This document shows, in pieces, positions 48,267 to 59,787 of a stretch of DNA of 64,000 nucleotides. The stretch comes from Oscheius onirici (taxonomy: Eukaryota; Nematoda; Chromadorea; Rhabditida; Rhabditidae): assembly GCA_932521025.1 (NCBI GenBank), contig OW051473.1:3906001-3970000 (forward strand), read 5' to 3'. Under the pieces are notes generated by a model, which saw nothing but the letters and a program-made list of their open reading frames with translations, made no database searches and was not told where the DNA came from. Every line of letters starts with the position of its first letter. Positions within the stretch are counted from its first letter, which is position 1. The position numbers were made by a program, and so were the translations under genes.

Positions 48267-50214
48267 TTATCGTCTTTTGAGGTAGAGAGTCACTGACTCG
48301 GGAGTGACAGTTGTTGAGCCCACTAGCTTGAGATTGTTCTAAAACGTGTCCTTTCAGTAGCACAAGTTTATCTACCTCCGTTTTTGGTCCAGTCGTGAAA
48401 CTGAAACGACGCAAAATGTATATAAGAGCAAGTTTTTCTTCCAAGTATGCCAATCGCTGACCAATACAAATCCGTGGTCCAGCTCCAAATGGAATCCAAG
48501 CCATCGGATGACGCGGTTCTTCTCGCAACCATCTGGAGTTTCTTTTTGAACTACCACTTTAGTCTTACCTGTCGGGAACAAACTGTCTTGCGTCGTCTCC
48601 CCACAAGGTTTTATCGAAATGTATTGAGAAGGCGTCAGCCCAGATGCATACTCCTTTTTCGATCCGGTAACCACCCACAGCCGTATCCTTCTTACACGTT
48701 CTTGTTGTAGCACTTTATTAATACTTTTGGTTTATTAAGATTTGACCTACGTTGTTGCTAGTGGGAAATAACGAAGAGTTTCTTTGACTACGGCATCCAA
48801 ATATTTCAAATTGCCAAGGCTCTCAAAGGGTACAGTCTAAACGTTTTGTCATTTCCTTTTTTGTGAAATCACCTCGCTCCCTGAGCAGTACTCATCAACT
48901 TCTTGCTGCAACTTCTTTTGAACTTCTGGGTGTTTAGCCAACATGAACGAGCTGTAGGCTAGAGCGTTTGCGGTTGTATCAAAACCAGCAACTAGAAAGA
49001 CGAAACATTGAGAAACAATCTCTTCTTTTGTCATTGATCTCGACACCTTAACAGGTAACATAATTTTTAGTAATTTTCATGCAATACCTTCATGTTAGAT
49101 GTGCTAAAATCCGAAGTATCATCTGTAATCTCGTCCACTTTTGCGTTCAGGAACAAATCGACAAAGTCTTTTGGTTCCTCTGACTCGATTCCTTCCAAAG
49201 AGTCCTTTTCCTGAATGCGTCTGTGAAAATTACATTGAATCGACGCACTCTTTGTGCTATCCTTTCGTCGACTTTCTTGCCAACAGCTTCCAATAGTGGA
49301 ATTCCTGGTGATGCTCGAAGCCTCCCTATTTCCACAAACAGCTGTCTAATGTATTTTTTGAAAAATGGCATGCCGGCCAACATATAATAAATAGGAGAAT
49401 TCAATTTTCTTCCAAAGATCTAAAGCAAAATGAATTGAACACTGACCCAATCTTACCATCTCACACCAAGAAATTAGCGGATTGTTGAAAAGGGTAGACT
49501 CTTGTTGTCCCAGAGCGATTCTTGAAATAATGTCCATTGTAAGTTCTTTGTAGTACGTATGAATCTCCAGAGGTTCGTTCTCAGTGGTTTGGTCCAGAAG
49601 TTTCATAAACTCGAAAATTGTATCTTCTACGGTGGACATAATCTGAATTTTTGAGTTTATGGAGTTTGGGGTTTTATCAACCTTTTTCAAGTTATTGTTA
49701 GTAAAAGTTGGTGCGCAGATAGTCCTTAACCGCTTCCAGCGGACTCCTTCGGCCTCGGCCAAGGTAAGATTGGGAGAGTCAGGTTCGCCGCTCATGAAGT
49801 CGCTCTAAATGCAAAGAAATATTTTCAGAACGAAACTGCACCTTTCTACTGTAGAAACTATCAAAATTCTTCACGAAAATATCTTGGAGCATGTTAACAT
49901 CACTTACAACGAGTACTTTTCTGATGCCCTCTTGAATTCCATACACTTTGCCGTATTTCTGGAAAGTTTGAACTCTCGGAATGAACACAAATACCTTTGT
50001 CCATTTACTGAGCTGTATAACGTTTGGATTCTGATAGTCGACCAAATCCTGGTAGTTTCCTGTGAAAAGGTTTGGTGAAGGACCAGGAATTCCTTTCCTT
50101 TTCCAGTAGTCTCGATGGTAAATATAAAAACTGAACCCAAAATAGACAATATGAGAATAAATCATACCATAATATGACTACAAGGGATAAGAATAGAAAG
50201 GGCAAGAGAAGCAT
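48267..50214 (-). CDS. Cytochrome P450, CYP13/CYP3-clan-like, copy 1 (intact)
   Basis: Microsomal heme monooxygenase, about 500 aa over roughly eleven exons with introns near 40 bp; the first two are 50168-50214 and 49995-50130. An N-terminal membrane anchor ([16 protein letters not shown]) is followed by the proline-rich hinge [10 protein letters not shown]. Key motifs are the helix-C sequence [12 protein letters not shown], the I-helix [11 protein letters not shown], the K-helix KETLR, a PERF-like FVPDR and the heme-binding [19 protein letters not shown]. The C-terminus is VTLYLKRR and the stop is at 48267. Substrate unknown; nematode CYP13-type enzymes are usually assigned to xenobiotic or lipid metabolism. 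It is the last of a same-strand P450 array. Confidence 0.9.
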
Positions 50215-50592
50215 TGGACAGGACAGCCTTTTTCCAACTTCTTAAATACCACCAGACGCTATCGCAAATAATACGTCACGGCAGCCTGTTTTGTGTCTTG
50301 GCAAAAATCAGAAGCTGAGTGTTAATAGGATAACTCATTATGGTCAAAACTCTGTAAATTCAACGTAGTTAGTACCGTCGACTAAAATAGCACAAATTAC
50401 AAGCATTATATTAATAAGAACACTGTTTAAATTTTTAATTGACTTTTATGATTTCTGCTTCCTGTGACTTTTGTGATTTCTGCAGCCCGTGTCTGCAATG
50501 CGGCAAAACATACTTGTACAAGAGAGAAGTGAAAAGTGAACGTGAACATGAAGATTGGTTTATTCAGCCATGATGTAAACATTTGAACAATT

Positions 50593-52090
50593 TCATCGCT
50601 TTTTCAAGTAAACAGTGACTGGTTCAGGTTGAACGGTAGCTAACCCACTAAGTTTGAGAGAAGTCTGAAAGTTTCATTACTGTTGCACTGCAAAGTTGAA
50701 CCTCTGTCTTGGGCCCTCTTTCCATCGAAAACTGTCGGAGAAGATATACCAGGGCTAATTTTTCTTCGATATAGGCTAGCCCAATACAAACTCGTGGTCC
50801 AGCTCCAAATGGCAGCCAAGCAGCGGGATGGAACGTTTCACCTCTCAGCCATCTTTTTGGATTTCTAGCATTGAGTACGAAAAAAATTACCTTTCCGGAA
50901 CGAAGTCATCAGCATCTTGTCCCCAAATGTCTTTGTTGTACTGAACAGACCACGTATCAGCCCAAACAAGAGTTCCTTCTTCGACAGGAGTATCTCCAGG
51001 GGTTGTATCTTTCATACAGGCTCTGGATGCAGCGCTTAAAATTAAATTTGACTTTTACAATTAAATAAATAGTTATACATTGCTGCCAAAGCGTACATTC
51101 TTAAGGTCTCCTTGATGACAGCATCCATATACTTCAGCTTCGAAAGCAACTCGTGACTCACAGGCTAAAACGATTTTCACTAACTAAATATGATGAAACA
51201 ATACCCCTGAAGCTGGAATATTTGCATCAATTTCTTCCAATATTTTCTTCTGTTTCTCAGGGTTCATTGTTAAAAGCCATGACGTGTAGGCTAGAGCATT
51301 TGAGGTCGTGTCGAAGCCGGCAAGCAAGAAAAGAAAACACTGAGCAACAATTTCTTCAGGAGTCAGAGATTTCGTGATCTGAAAGAATGTTTGCTTTCAT
51401 TTTTGTAGTACCTTTAAATTGTTCTTGTTGAATTCAATGGTTGTATCAACTGTTTCTTCGGCCCGCGCGTCGAGAAATAGATCAATGAAGTCTTTAGCTT
51501 CTTCAGATTTGATTTCCTCTCTTGCATCTAAAGTATATTTAAAACACCTTTTTATCGAAGTGGTACTCTCTGTGCGATGCGATCGTCAACAGCTTTGTAG
51601 CAGGTATCGAAAATAGGCAGGGCGGGGCTTCCTCTGACTTTTGCCAAAGAAATGAAGAACTTGTGAAGCCAATTCTGAACCAGTACCAAGGTGCCGTCGC
51701 TGCTAGCATCATGAAAGGAGATCTTAAATTGAAACCGAAGATCTGTAACACCAACACAGTATATTTTTCTTACGCTAACTGAACCTTTCGAACATGCGGT
51801 GCAAGAGCATTGTGAAACATGTTTGATCCTTGTTGACCCATGGCAATCCTCGAAATGATGTCTAACGTGTACTCTTGGAAGTAGAGATGCACGTTAACCG
51901 GTTCAGTTTCTGAGACATCTTCCAGACGAACCAATTCAATGGCTGAATCCTCAACAGTTTCCGAGATCTGAGGTATAATTATTTGCACAGTGCTTGTTGT
52001 CAACCTTCTTGAGACTTCCAGACGAGAAAGTGGGAGCACAGATCGTTCGAAGACGCTTCCACCGTTTCCCTGTACAGTTGAAGTCTCATT
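50593..52090 (-). pseudogene. Cytochrome P450, copy 2, decayed
   Basis: Homologous to copies 1 and 3 from helix C ([18 protein letters not shown]) to the C-terminus (VTVYLKKR). The N-terminal membrane anchor and hinge exons are missing. Near 51690 the frame shifts inside the F-G region exon: the upstream part reads LRSPFMMLAATAPWYW, and the expected continuation (WLHKFFISLAKVRGSPALPI) is only found in another frame. The heme motif is [17 protein letters not shown], lacking the two residues (QR) after CIG that both other copies have. The I-helix ([13 protein letters not shown]) and K-helix (KETLR) remain readable. It is a recent pseudogene or one awaiting sequence correction. Confidence 0.75.
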
Positions 52091-52139
52091 TCTGCACGCA
52101 ATCACTGAAAACAATTTGTTAAAAACGTTTCAGGCTTCA

Positions 52140-52262
52140 ACTTGCGTTTCAAAACGATGATCAATAGGAGAACAGACTCCAATATTTCCAGGACAATGGG
52201 AACAGTCTGGATGACAGAGCTTCCAAAATTTACGAACAGTTGAGTGGACAGGTTCTCCTGAA
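52140..52262 (-). pseudogene. Fossil P450 exon
   Basis: The minus strand reads LSTQLFVNFGSSVIQTVPIV and onwards, which lines up with the copy 1 exon [23 protein letters not shown]-level similarity is patchy but extends through the exon end. It lies where the missing 5' exons of copy 2 should be, out of order for that gene. It is probably the remnant of another array member, which suggests unequal exchange. Confidence 0.4.
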
Positions 52263-53298
52263 ATGATTCCGTCCGCATTCGTAAACATGTGATGTCCCAC
52301 ATTTAATTTTTACGCCTCAAGCCTACATGATACTAGAGTTCACAAGATGAAACTATTGGAATCCTATCTATCACTACCACACAAAGGTAATCGAAATTTT
52401 ACTTTACGAGGATATTACCAACACAAACAACTTACAATAGTTTTGCTATCTTCTGATGATCCCAGGGGGGAATCCCGCGGATGTACAGGCTATCCAACAT
52501 GAGGCTGCAGTCCAGAGTGGAGAGCTCTGAACTATCGCAGTCGGGAACCAAAGTAAAATGCTCTTGTAGTGTAGAGGCTCTTATTGGAGAGATTGTAGTG
52601 GTACGGCCCTCAAAAAGGTGACAGCTAAAATTCTCAGCTTTTCCCATTGGCAAGCGCGCTTCCGTAGCCCACTGCCTTTGTCAGTGAGTGTGGCACGGGA
52701 GACTGGGTCCATCTCTGAAAACTAGTGTATTTTTATTTGAAAATTCAGAGAGCAAGAAGAGAAGGTAAGAGGGGTGGATAAGGGGAGCAGAAAAGATGCT
52801 TTTGAACGAGTTGGTCATTAGCTATCCCGAACACTGATGTTTGCATTTCGGGGATACAGTTCTGTTTGTTTAAAGGCGCAAAATGTGCTTGAAAGCAGTT
52901 TATCACGGCTTTTTGTGAGGAATACTGTAGTGTTTTGCGAGAGGAAATTCAGAGTTTACAAAGATAGCACCGGCCTTCCAGGGCTGAAAAATTCCTTGTC
53001 TTTTCTTGTCACTTTTTCGGTCTCGGAAGGTGGTGGGAAACATCGTAACAAAAGAATCAAATTACCAAACACTCGATTGTAAGGGATTCTAGCGAGGCAT
53101 CACCTCTAACCAATCCAGTCTCGATCCTTTCTTAGAACAGATCGGCATTGGTGGGGTAAAATTCTGACCAGGTCTGGTCTCGATCTGGTGTGGGCTCAAA
53201 AATGAACCGGACTGGGCAGAAAAATTTGTTCACGCTTTTTGCTAGTGCATGGTGAATCACTATTCGTAAATTCTATGAATTTTGACAAAAAAAGAACA

Positions 53299-53475
53299 AT
53301 CTGGATCTGTGAAAAAGGGGATTCTTTGAAGAGAAAGGGATTTGTCTTTGGCCAGCAGCGTTTTACTGACCGAACAAAAAGAGAACAATACGTTTGTGTG
53401 AACTATGCAATTGGACAAAAAGTGAACAATAGGTCTTACAAAAGTCAAATCCTCGTCTTTTCTCATAGGATCACT
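53299..53475 (+). repeat. Left arm of a long inverted repeat
   Basis: About 177 bp nearly identical to the reverse complement of 53909-54085; I see one internal mismatch (ATTCTTTGAAG versus ACTCTTTGAAG). The arms are open in one frame but resemble no known protein. A third, partial and diverged direct copy of the arm start is at 53701-53760, between the arms. Confidence 0.85.
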
Positions 53476-53700
53476 CTTTTATTGTCTGTTCCAGAAACTG
53501 TAGAAAAGTGGAGAAAGAGTACGTCGAGTTAGGTATAAAAGTTAGAGAACACCTTTTTTACTGAAAGAGAATCCAGCTCTCTTTTTTCAGTTTTTCATTC
53601 TACTCGTTGTATCAGGTATCAGCTAGTTGCCCGTTGTTTTCAAATTCGGTGTGTTTTCCGTAACTGTATTTTTGTCACTAACCTCTTCTAAAACAGTCAA

Positions 53701-53760
53701 GGATCTGGATCTGTGAAAAAAGTGGATTCTCTGACAAAGAAGGGATTTGTCTTTGCCCTT
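53701..53760 (+). repeat. Partial third copy of the inverted-repeat arm
   Basis: Shares GGATCTGTGAAAAA, GGATTCTCTG and GGGATTTGTCTTTG with the start of the left arm at 53299, with short insertions and deletions. It lies in the spacer between the arms in the left-arm orientation. Confidence 0.65.
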
Positions 53761-53908
53761 GATATTAATCCTCAACCCCCCAACAGTGTCATGCCTCAAA
53801 AATATAACGTGCAGTTACATTGTTCGCTAGCTCATTTTTGAAGGTGGGTCAAACTTGCTGAGTTTTCGTCGATGTTACAATCAGGGTTCTAGAGCGGGCG
53901 GGAAAACA

Positions 53909-54085
53909 GTGATCCTATGAGAAAAGACGAGGATTTGACTTTTGTAAGACCTATTGTTCACTTTTTGTCCAATTGCATAGTTCACACAAACGTATTGTTC
54001 TCTTTTTGTTCGGTCAGTAAAACGCTGCTGGCCAAAGACAAATCCCTTTCTCTTCAAAGAGTCCCCTTTTTCACAGATCCAGATC
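53909..54085 (-). repeat. Right arm of a long inverted repeat
   Basis: Reverse complement of 53299-53475. With a spacer of about 433 bp, a transcript across the locus would fold into a long hairpin. It may be a foldback or MITE-type element inside the P450 array. I did not find a clear target-site duplication. Confidence 0.85.
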
Positions 54086-54761
54086 AAAAGGAGGTTTTAC
54101 CTTGCAATTTGACAAACCTACGTAAATCCAGTGCCACTTTACAAGACGATACTGTAAGTGCATGGAACTGGCATAACCGAAAACTACTATGCTCCATCAT
54201 ACCTAAATGTCCGAAAATACAAGGGGTGAGTGGTATGATACGGATCGAAAATTGAACAACGAAACGAACCCTCCTGTTAGGTCTACATTACATCGCTATC
54301 TAAATTTTCAGACTTATAGATCAAAAAATGAGCCCGTAAAACAGGACGCTGGGCGGAAGAGAGCGAAGGGGAGACGAAATTTTTTGTTATTTTGAAACAA
54401 GTTGATCAAAATTGTATAGTGAAGTTGAGGAGAGTTGTGACGGGTGTGGAAAGAACACGAATGAAACATCTAGACAAGCACAAAAAAGGGCCACGGGAAT
54501 GCCGCGCAACCTCTTCTCCGCAAAGGTTTTTTCACGGCGAAATAGAGACTTAGGTGCTGAAGAACTCTTTAGCACAATCCGAAACTTTCATACCTTACCA
54601 AACAAGAATCAGGAAACGGGTAATCTTGATCATTATACACGACAAATCCCTTTTAGCAATTTTTTGTATGCCAAAGTTGTTGTAAGTTTCCGAAAGCACT
54701 ATGACAATAAAGAAATTCAGTAAAGATGAATTTATTTGCAATTTAAAGTCAATTAACCTCT

Positions 54762-56686
54762 TTAACGTCTTTTAAGGTAGATTGTAACTGCTTCTGGTTG
54801 TGTGGTTGTTGATCCCTGCAGGTTAAGCTTTGGCTGAAAACAAGGAATTATCAAAATAACAACACTTGTATACCTCAGTTTTCGGTCCTTGTTCCATTGT
54901 ATACTTGCGCAGAATATGCAAAAGAGCCAGTTTTTCTTCTATGTATGCCAGCCGTTGTCCAATACATACTCTTGGTCCAGCTCCGAAGGGAAGCCAAGCC
55001 ATCGAGTGTCTGACTTCATCTCTTTGCCATCTATGACTTTAATTGAAAAGTGGAATATTTTTTGGTAACCTCTCAGGTACAAACTCGTCGGCATCTGGAC
55101 CCCAAAGCTTCTTGTCGTAGTGAAGAGTCCACACGTCTGCCCAGATGAAAGTTTCCTTTTCAATCGGAATATCACCAAGAGTAGTCTCTTTCATGCATCT
55201 TCGCGAGGCTGCGCTGAAACATTTATTTATTTAATGTCTAACCAGCAAACTTACATAGAAGCCAGAGGGAACATACGTAGAGACTCTTTGATTACGCATT
55301 CCATGTATTTCAGTTTTGACAAAGTGTCAAATCCAACAATCTGAAAAATACTGTTTAAACATCATTCGAGAAGATTGACAAACCTCTGTAGAGCAATGTT
55401 CGTCAATTTCTTCTTGGACCTTCTTTTGCTTGTCCGGATTGGTTGCCAGAAGCCAAGAAGTGTAAGCCAGAGCATTGGAAGTAGTGTCAAAGCCGGCGAT
55501 GAGGAAAACAAAGCATTGCGCCACAATCTCTTCGCGAGTTAGTTTACGAGAGACCGTGACACTGTTTTTGCTGAATTCGGTATCGTTGTTGACCATTTCT
55601 TCCGCCCTCGCGTCCAAAAACAGGTCGACGAAATCTGCAGGCTCTCCAGGCTCGATACCATCAGCCAGATCTTTTTCCTACAATAAAAATATTCAATGTT
55701 TCACTAAAAAAATAACCCTCTGTGCAATCCTTTCGTCGACGGTTTTGTAACACAAGCCAAAGATTGGCATTGCAGGACTTTTTCGAATCTTTGCGATGGA
55801 CATGTACATTCGACGGAATTGTACTCGGAAGAAGGGCATAATAGCTGCCATCAGGAAAATGGGTTTCCGAAGATCTCTTTGAAAAATCTGAATCATAAAA
55901 TCAGTTATGTCAACAGTTGTAAACCTTCTGAACATGGGGTGTTAGGGAATTGTTGAACAGGTTTGATCCGTTCTGTCCCATGGCAATCCTCAGAATGACG
56001 TCCATTGTGTACTCCTGGTAGTACTTGTATATGTTGACCGGCTCTGATTCAGAAATATCTTCCAAAAGACGGACGACCTCAATCGCAGAGTCTTCGACGG
56101 TGTCAGTAATCTGAAACAGTTCTTACATGAATAATGCAAGTTCTACCTTTTTCAGACTACCAGACGAAAAGGAGGGAGCACAAATGGTGCGGATTCTTTT
56201 CCACCGATTACCTTCTGATTCGAAGAGATGAACTCTTGCGTCGTTCTGAAGATCTCCACTAGGAAGAACACTCTTAAACATTTTTGTTTTTCTTATTCTT
56301 ATTGTTGAACCTTTCTTCCGTAAAAATAGTCAAACTTGTCCACGAAGAGTTCACGGAGCATGTCTGGATCGCTGACAACCAGCACCTTTCGAATACCTTC
56401 TTGAATTCCATAGACTTTTCCGTATTTCTGAAAATGATGTGTTCAGCAACATTCAGCCATTACCTTGGTCCAATCTCTGAGAAGCAGTGACACTGGGTAG
56501 TTTGGATCCATCATTTGCCAGTACTGTCCGAGGAAAAGTGATCCTGGAGGACCTGCTATACCTCTTCGTTTCCAATAGAACATTTGGTAAAGGTAGAATC
56601 TGAAACAGGAAGTAATACCATTTCTTCTCAACCTACACAACAACGCCCAGAATAACTGCAACGAGCACAACAGGTAGAGAGAACAT
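54762..56686 (-). CDS. Cytochrome P450, CYP13/CYP3-clan-like, copy 3 (intact)
   Basis: Complete P450 of about 500 aa. The membrane anchor is [17 protein letters not shown] and the hinge [15 protein letters not shown]. Helix C reads [15 protein letters not shown], the I-helix [14 protein letters not shown] and the K-helix IKESLR. The PERF-type motif is FVPERW and the heme motif [19 protein letters not shown], and the end is VTIYLKRR. Exon layout matches copies 1 and 2, so all three arose by tandem duplication; copy 3 is closer to copy 2 (shared [23 protein letters not shown]). The stop codon is at 54762-54764. A TATA-like TATATAGG lies about 40 bp upstream of the ATG. Confidence 0.92.
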
Positions 56687-56980
56687 GTTGACTGTGGATG
56701 CCACCTTCCTTGCAACGTAGTTTATATAGGGAGGCGATAGTGCGCGTGTAAATAATACGTCAGTTATCTTAGTCTTGAAATAGGTGAGGAGGGCGCAAAC
56801 CACAAATACTGCTCGGAGTTTGTTCACGTGCCAGCAGTGTGAGTGAGTAAGCTGATCACTTTCATCGGTTGAAGAAGGGAAAATGGCAGCTTCGAGTGTT
56901 GACCGAAAAACGCAGCCACAGATGCGTTCAAAAAATGATTTAAATCTAACTTTTAATCGAAGATTATAAAATTTCATTTG

Positions 56981-57249
56981 CAGACCAGCCTAGGGGCCCG
57001 GATAGTCAAGTGAATAAGATGACAGTCTATGAAGAAAGCGATCGCAAGTTCAACCCCGGATGGTAGTGCACGAAGGTAGCCTACCCTGGCATCTTTTGCT
57101 AGCTTAGTTTGTCCAGCGGATCTCGTACCTTGAGCAACCCAGATCATTTAACACGCTCATCATCACTCCAAGACCCCTCTACTCTTCATATCTCGGTCAG
57201 GTGAACTACCTTGAATAACGAATAAACAGTTTTTTTAACAGACCAGCCT
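56981..57249 (+). mobile_element. tRNA-like SINE with 11-bp target-site duplication
   Basis: The direct repeats CAGACCAGCCT at 56981-56991 and 57239-57249 flank a 247-bp element. The head (56992-57075) has an A-box-like TAGTCAAGTGAATA and a B-box-like GTTCAACCCC, as in tRNA-derived SINEs. The tail ends AATAAACAGTTTTTTTAA. The intact duplication implies a fairly recent insertion. The parent LINE is unknown. Confidence 0.65.
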
Positions 57250-57833
57250 TATCTTGGCATCTTTCAATCAGCCAGGTTCAATACCCAGTAACGAAGTTGC
57301 ATATTCAGTAGCTTTTTGCTGATATCAGTTGCCACTCTTTCATAATGTGTGCACCGATACAATTTGTGGTTTGGGTACCTCTATGATTTACGCTCTACTG
57401 TTATCATTCGTATCATTCATTAGATGAACGTAGTAGATGAACGTGTCCAATGACGAGCTTCCGACGGAAGCTGTGCTTTGTGACCCGCGATATCATCAAA
57501 GAACATCTCCACAAATTTCAAAACTAAGGAAATGTATTAAGTTTGATTTCAAAGTAATGAAACTTTTTAACAACAGACAGGTACTTTTTAGCTGGCTAGC
57601 TTCTTGATTTTCAGATTCACATTGTTCCATCTTGTTTTTCAAAGTAATTTTTCTTCGAATACATTATGATACAGGTGAGTTACTGAAGTTTAAGCAATGT
57701 GGACTACTGTAGCTTGCGTGAAGGCGAAAATAGAGACGTAGGCGAAAGGTTTGCGTCGCGGCAATGCCATATGATTCAGCATCGCACCTTTCTTTTAATG
57801 AACTCACTTCATTATGCGTTTTTCAGCTAGTAA

Positions 57834-58828
57834 ATGGGAAATTCTTCGTCAGCCGAACAAATAGTACGAGCCAGGATACAGCAGTTTGAGAAAAGGAACA
57901 AAATCACGTGGAACCAATTTCTCTCTCATATTCAGGAAATGAACTTAGCGTGAGTTAGTTATATTTCATTTCAATCTATTTTCAGGTATAAAAACATGAT
58001 GGAGCCGAACGGAGATTATTTATGCTTTGCACTGGCGAAAGATTCTGTAGACAACGTTTTCTGGAAACAACACGTCAAGGTTCTGTGCTTCAAGGTAAGT
58101 AATTAGATTTTTTTAAATATTTGTTCATTTTTAGGTCAATTACAATTCTAAAAAGATTGTCAGCTGTAAAGCTTTAAACTTTGACGAATTTATGAACGCA
58201 CACAGCTTGAAAAAGTCCATGCCAGTGACGACTCTTCATACAGAACCCCAACACAATGCGATGACCACCAGCACAATGATTTTAGCTGAAACGTGAGACT
58301 ATTTTATTATTTTTTCATTTTCAAGTTTTCAGTGCAGATCAAGATGGCGTCTGCGTCATTTGTATGGATAGTCCCAATCAGGTGATCCAACATGTTGCAT
58401 TATTTTGCTAAAATGGGAAATAATGAGAACAGCAAACGGTTTACGTAAAAGTATTCGAGGGAATATGAAAACTGTTAGCAATTAGCTATAAGTGTTGTTG
58501 ACACGGGAAGTTACAAGAAAGAGGATTGTTAAAATAAGAAAAATAATGATCAAATTTTTTTTTCATCTTTTCTGTTCTTCTTTTCCTGTTCAGCTGAAGT
58601 TGAACTATGTATTTCCACTTTCAGGTCTTGCTTCCCTGTCTTCACGCCTTCTGCTTTGTATGCGTATCTCAGCAAATTGAAATACGTACTCCATTCCGTT
58701 GTCCAGTTTGCAGAACGCCCATACAAAAACCGATAGAGGACTCTTGGGAAATACCCGATATTCCCCAGTCTCGTGAAGTGGCTGAATACCTATCAGAAAT
58801 TGCCAATGCAGATAAACACCGTCATTAG
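57834..58828 (+). CDS. RNF141: RNF141-like RING finger protein
   Basis: Probable E3 ubiquitin ligase. Exons are 57834-57949, 57986-58094, 58135-58292, 58333-58381 and 58625-58828; phases close at 636 nt (211 aa), close to the length I recall for human RNF141. The start MGNSSS is an N-myristoylation signal. The middle domain has the RNF141 pattern (ITWNQFLSHIQEMN, VFWKQHVKVLCFKVNYNSKK). The C3HC4 RING runs CVICMDSPNQ ... LPCLHAFCFVC ... CPVCRTPI. The end ESWxxxDxP pattern is kept as EDSWEIPDIP. The ATG lies 8 nt after a TTTCAG acceptor at 57826. Membrane-anchored RING proteins of this type are linked to germline or neural roles; the role here is inferred. Confidence 0.93.
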
Positions 58829-59787
58829 AAATCAATTTTGAATGTATATACTTGTACACCAATTCCTTCCGTTTTTACTGCCTCAGGTTGACCTCCCCAC
58901 ATTTACAAATGCTTGTAGAGTTCGGGTATTTCTAGTCGAATAAACATTTCAACGGTCTGCGCAACAAAAAGAGTCCCGACTGGATAATTGCGACAGTTCA
59001 AAGTGACCACAAGACGAATGGATGCCGGTAAGTTTAGCTAATACCGTTGACTAATCCGTCTTCGTTCGGACTTAAAAACGCTTTGAGTAGCCAGAACAGG
59101 TTAACATGCGGACGAGGCACCCGTTCACATCGTTAAAGTTCAAAAGGTAGTCAAAAAGGAAGGATCAAGTCAGCGATGCATACAGCGAAGTCAATCTGCT
59201 TGAAGACCAGAGCGCAACAACACTTTTCAAAATATTTATTCCATTGCATTGTTTTTAGCAAATTTCCTAAAACATATGGGTCAAGTACTATTAGAGGATG
59301 TTCGTCCGAGCTTCAGCCGAGTTAACCCGAAAGCTTCTTTTGTGTCGCTGGGCGGTGCGAGGCCGCCCTCGCGCTGCCGAACCAAGCACAGATTTCACTC
59401 CACTTCCTCACAACCCCTGAAGCAATTTGACTCACGGGGCATCATCTTTCTAATTACCACAAAGCTTGTTATGTTCTCCTTGTTAGCTTGTTACGTCTCG
59501 AAATGAAGTGGTGGTTCCAAGGAACACCCTTTTCTCTTATTTTTGTAGAAACGTCTTTGACCAACATTGTCTGCCTTTTTCACGGATGTTGGTTTGATAA
59601 TTTCTCGGATCGTAGACAATGATCCAAAGCAGCGCAGAATAAATACAATAGTGTCAAGCGCGGCGGGCAATGGTGTCAAGAAAGCAAGTCTTTTCAACCG
59701 TCTCCTATTTACCATCATGCGCACATGATGCTCCATTTTATCCTATTCATGCCCCTAACTTACCTTCTTAAGACTCATTTAAGATTC
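58829..59787. other. Intergenic, nothing supportable seen
   Basis: About 960 bp between the RING gene and the SPATA18-like gene. Short open frames occur (plus 59249-59506) but have no continuation or similarity. AATAAAC near 58940 may be the polyadenylation signal of the RING gene. Confidence 0.4.
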
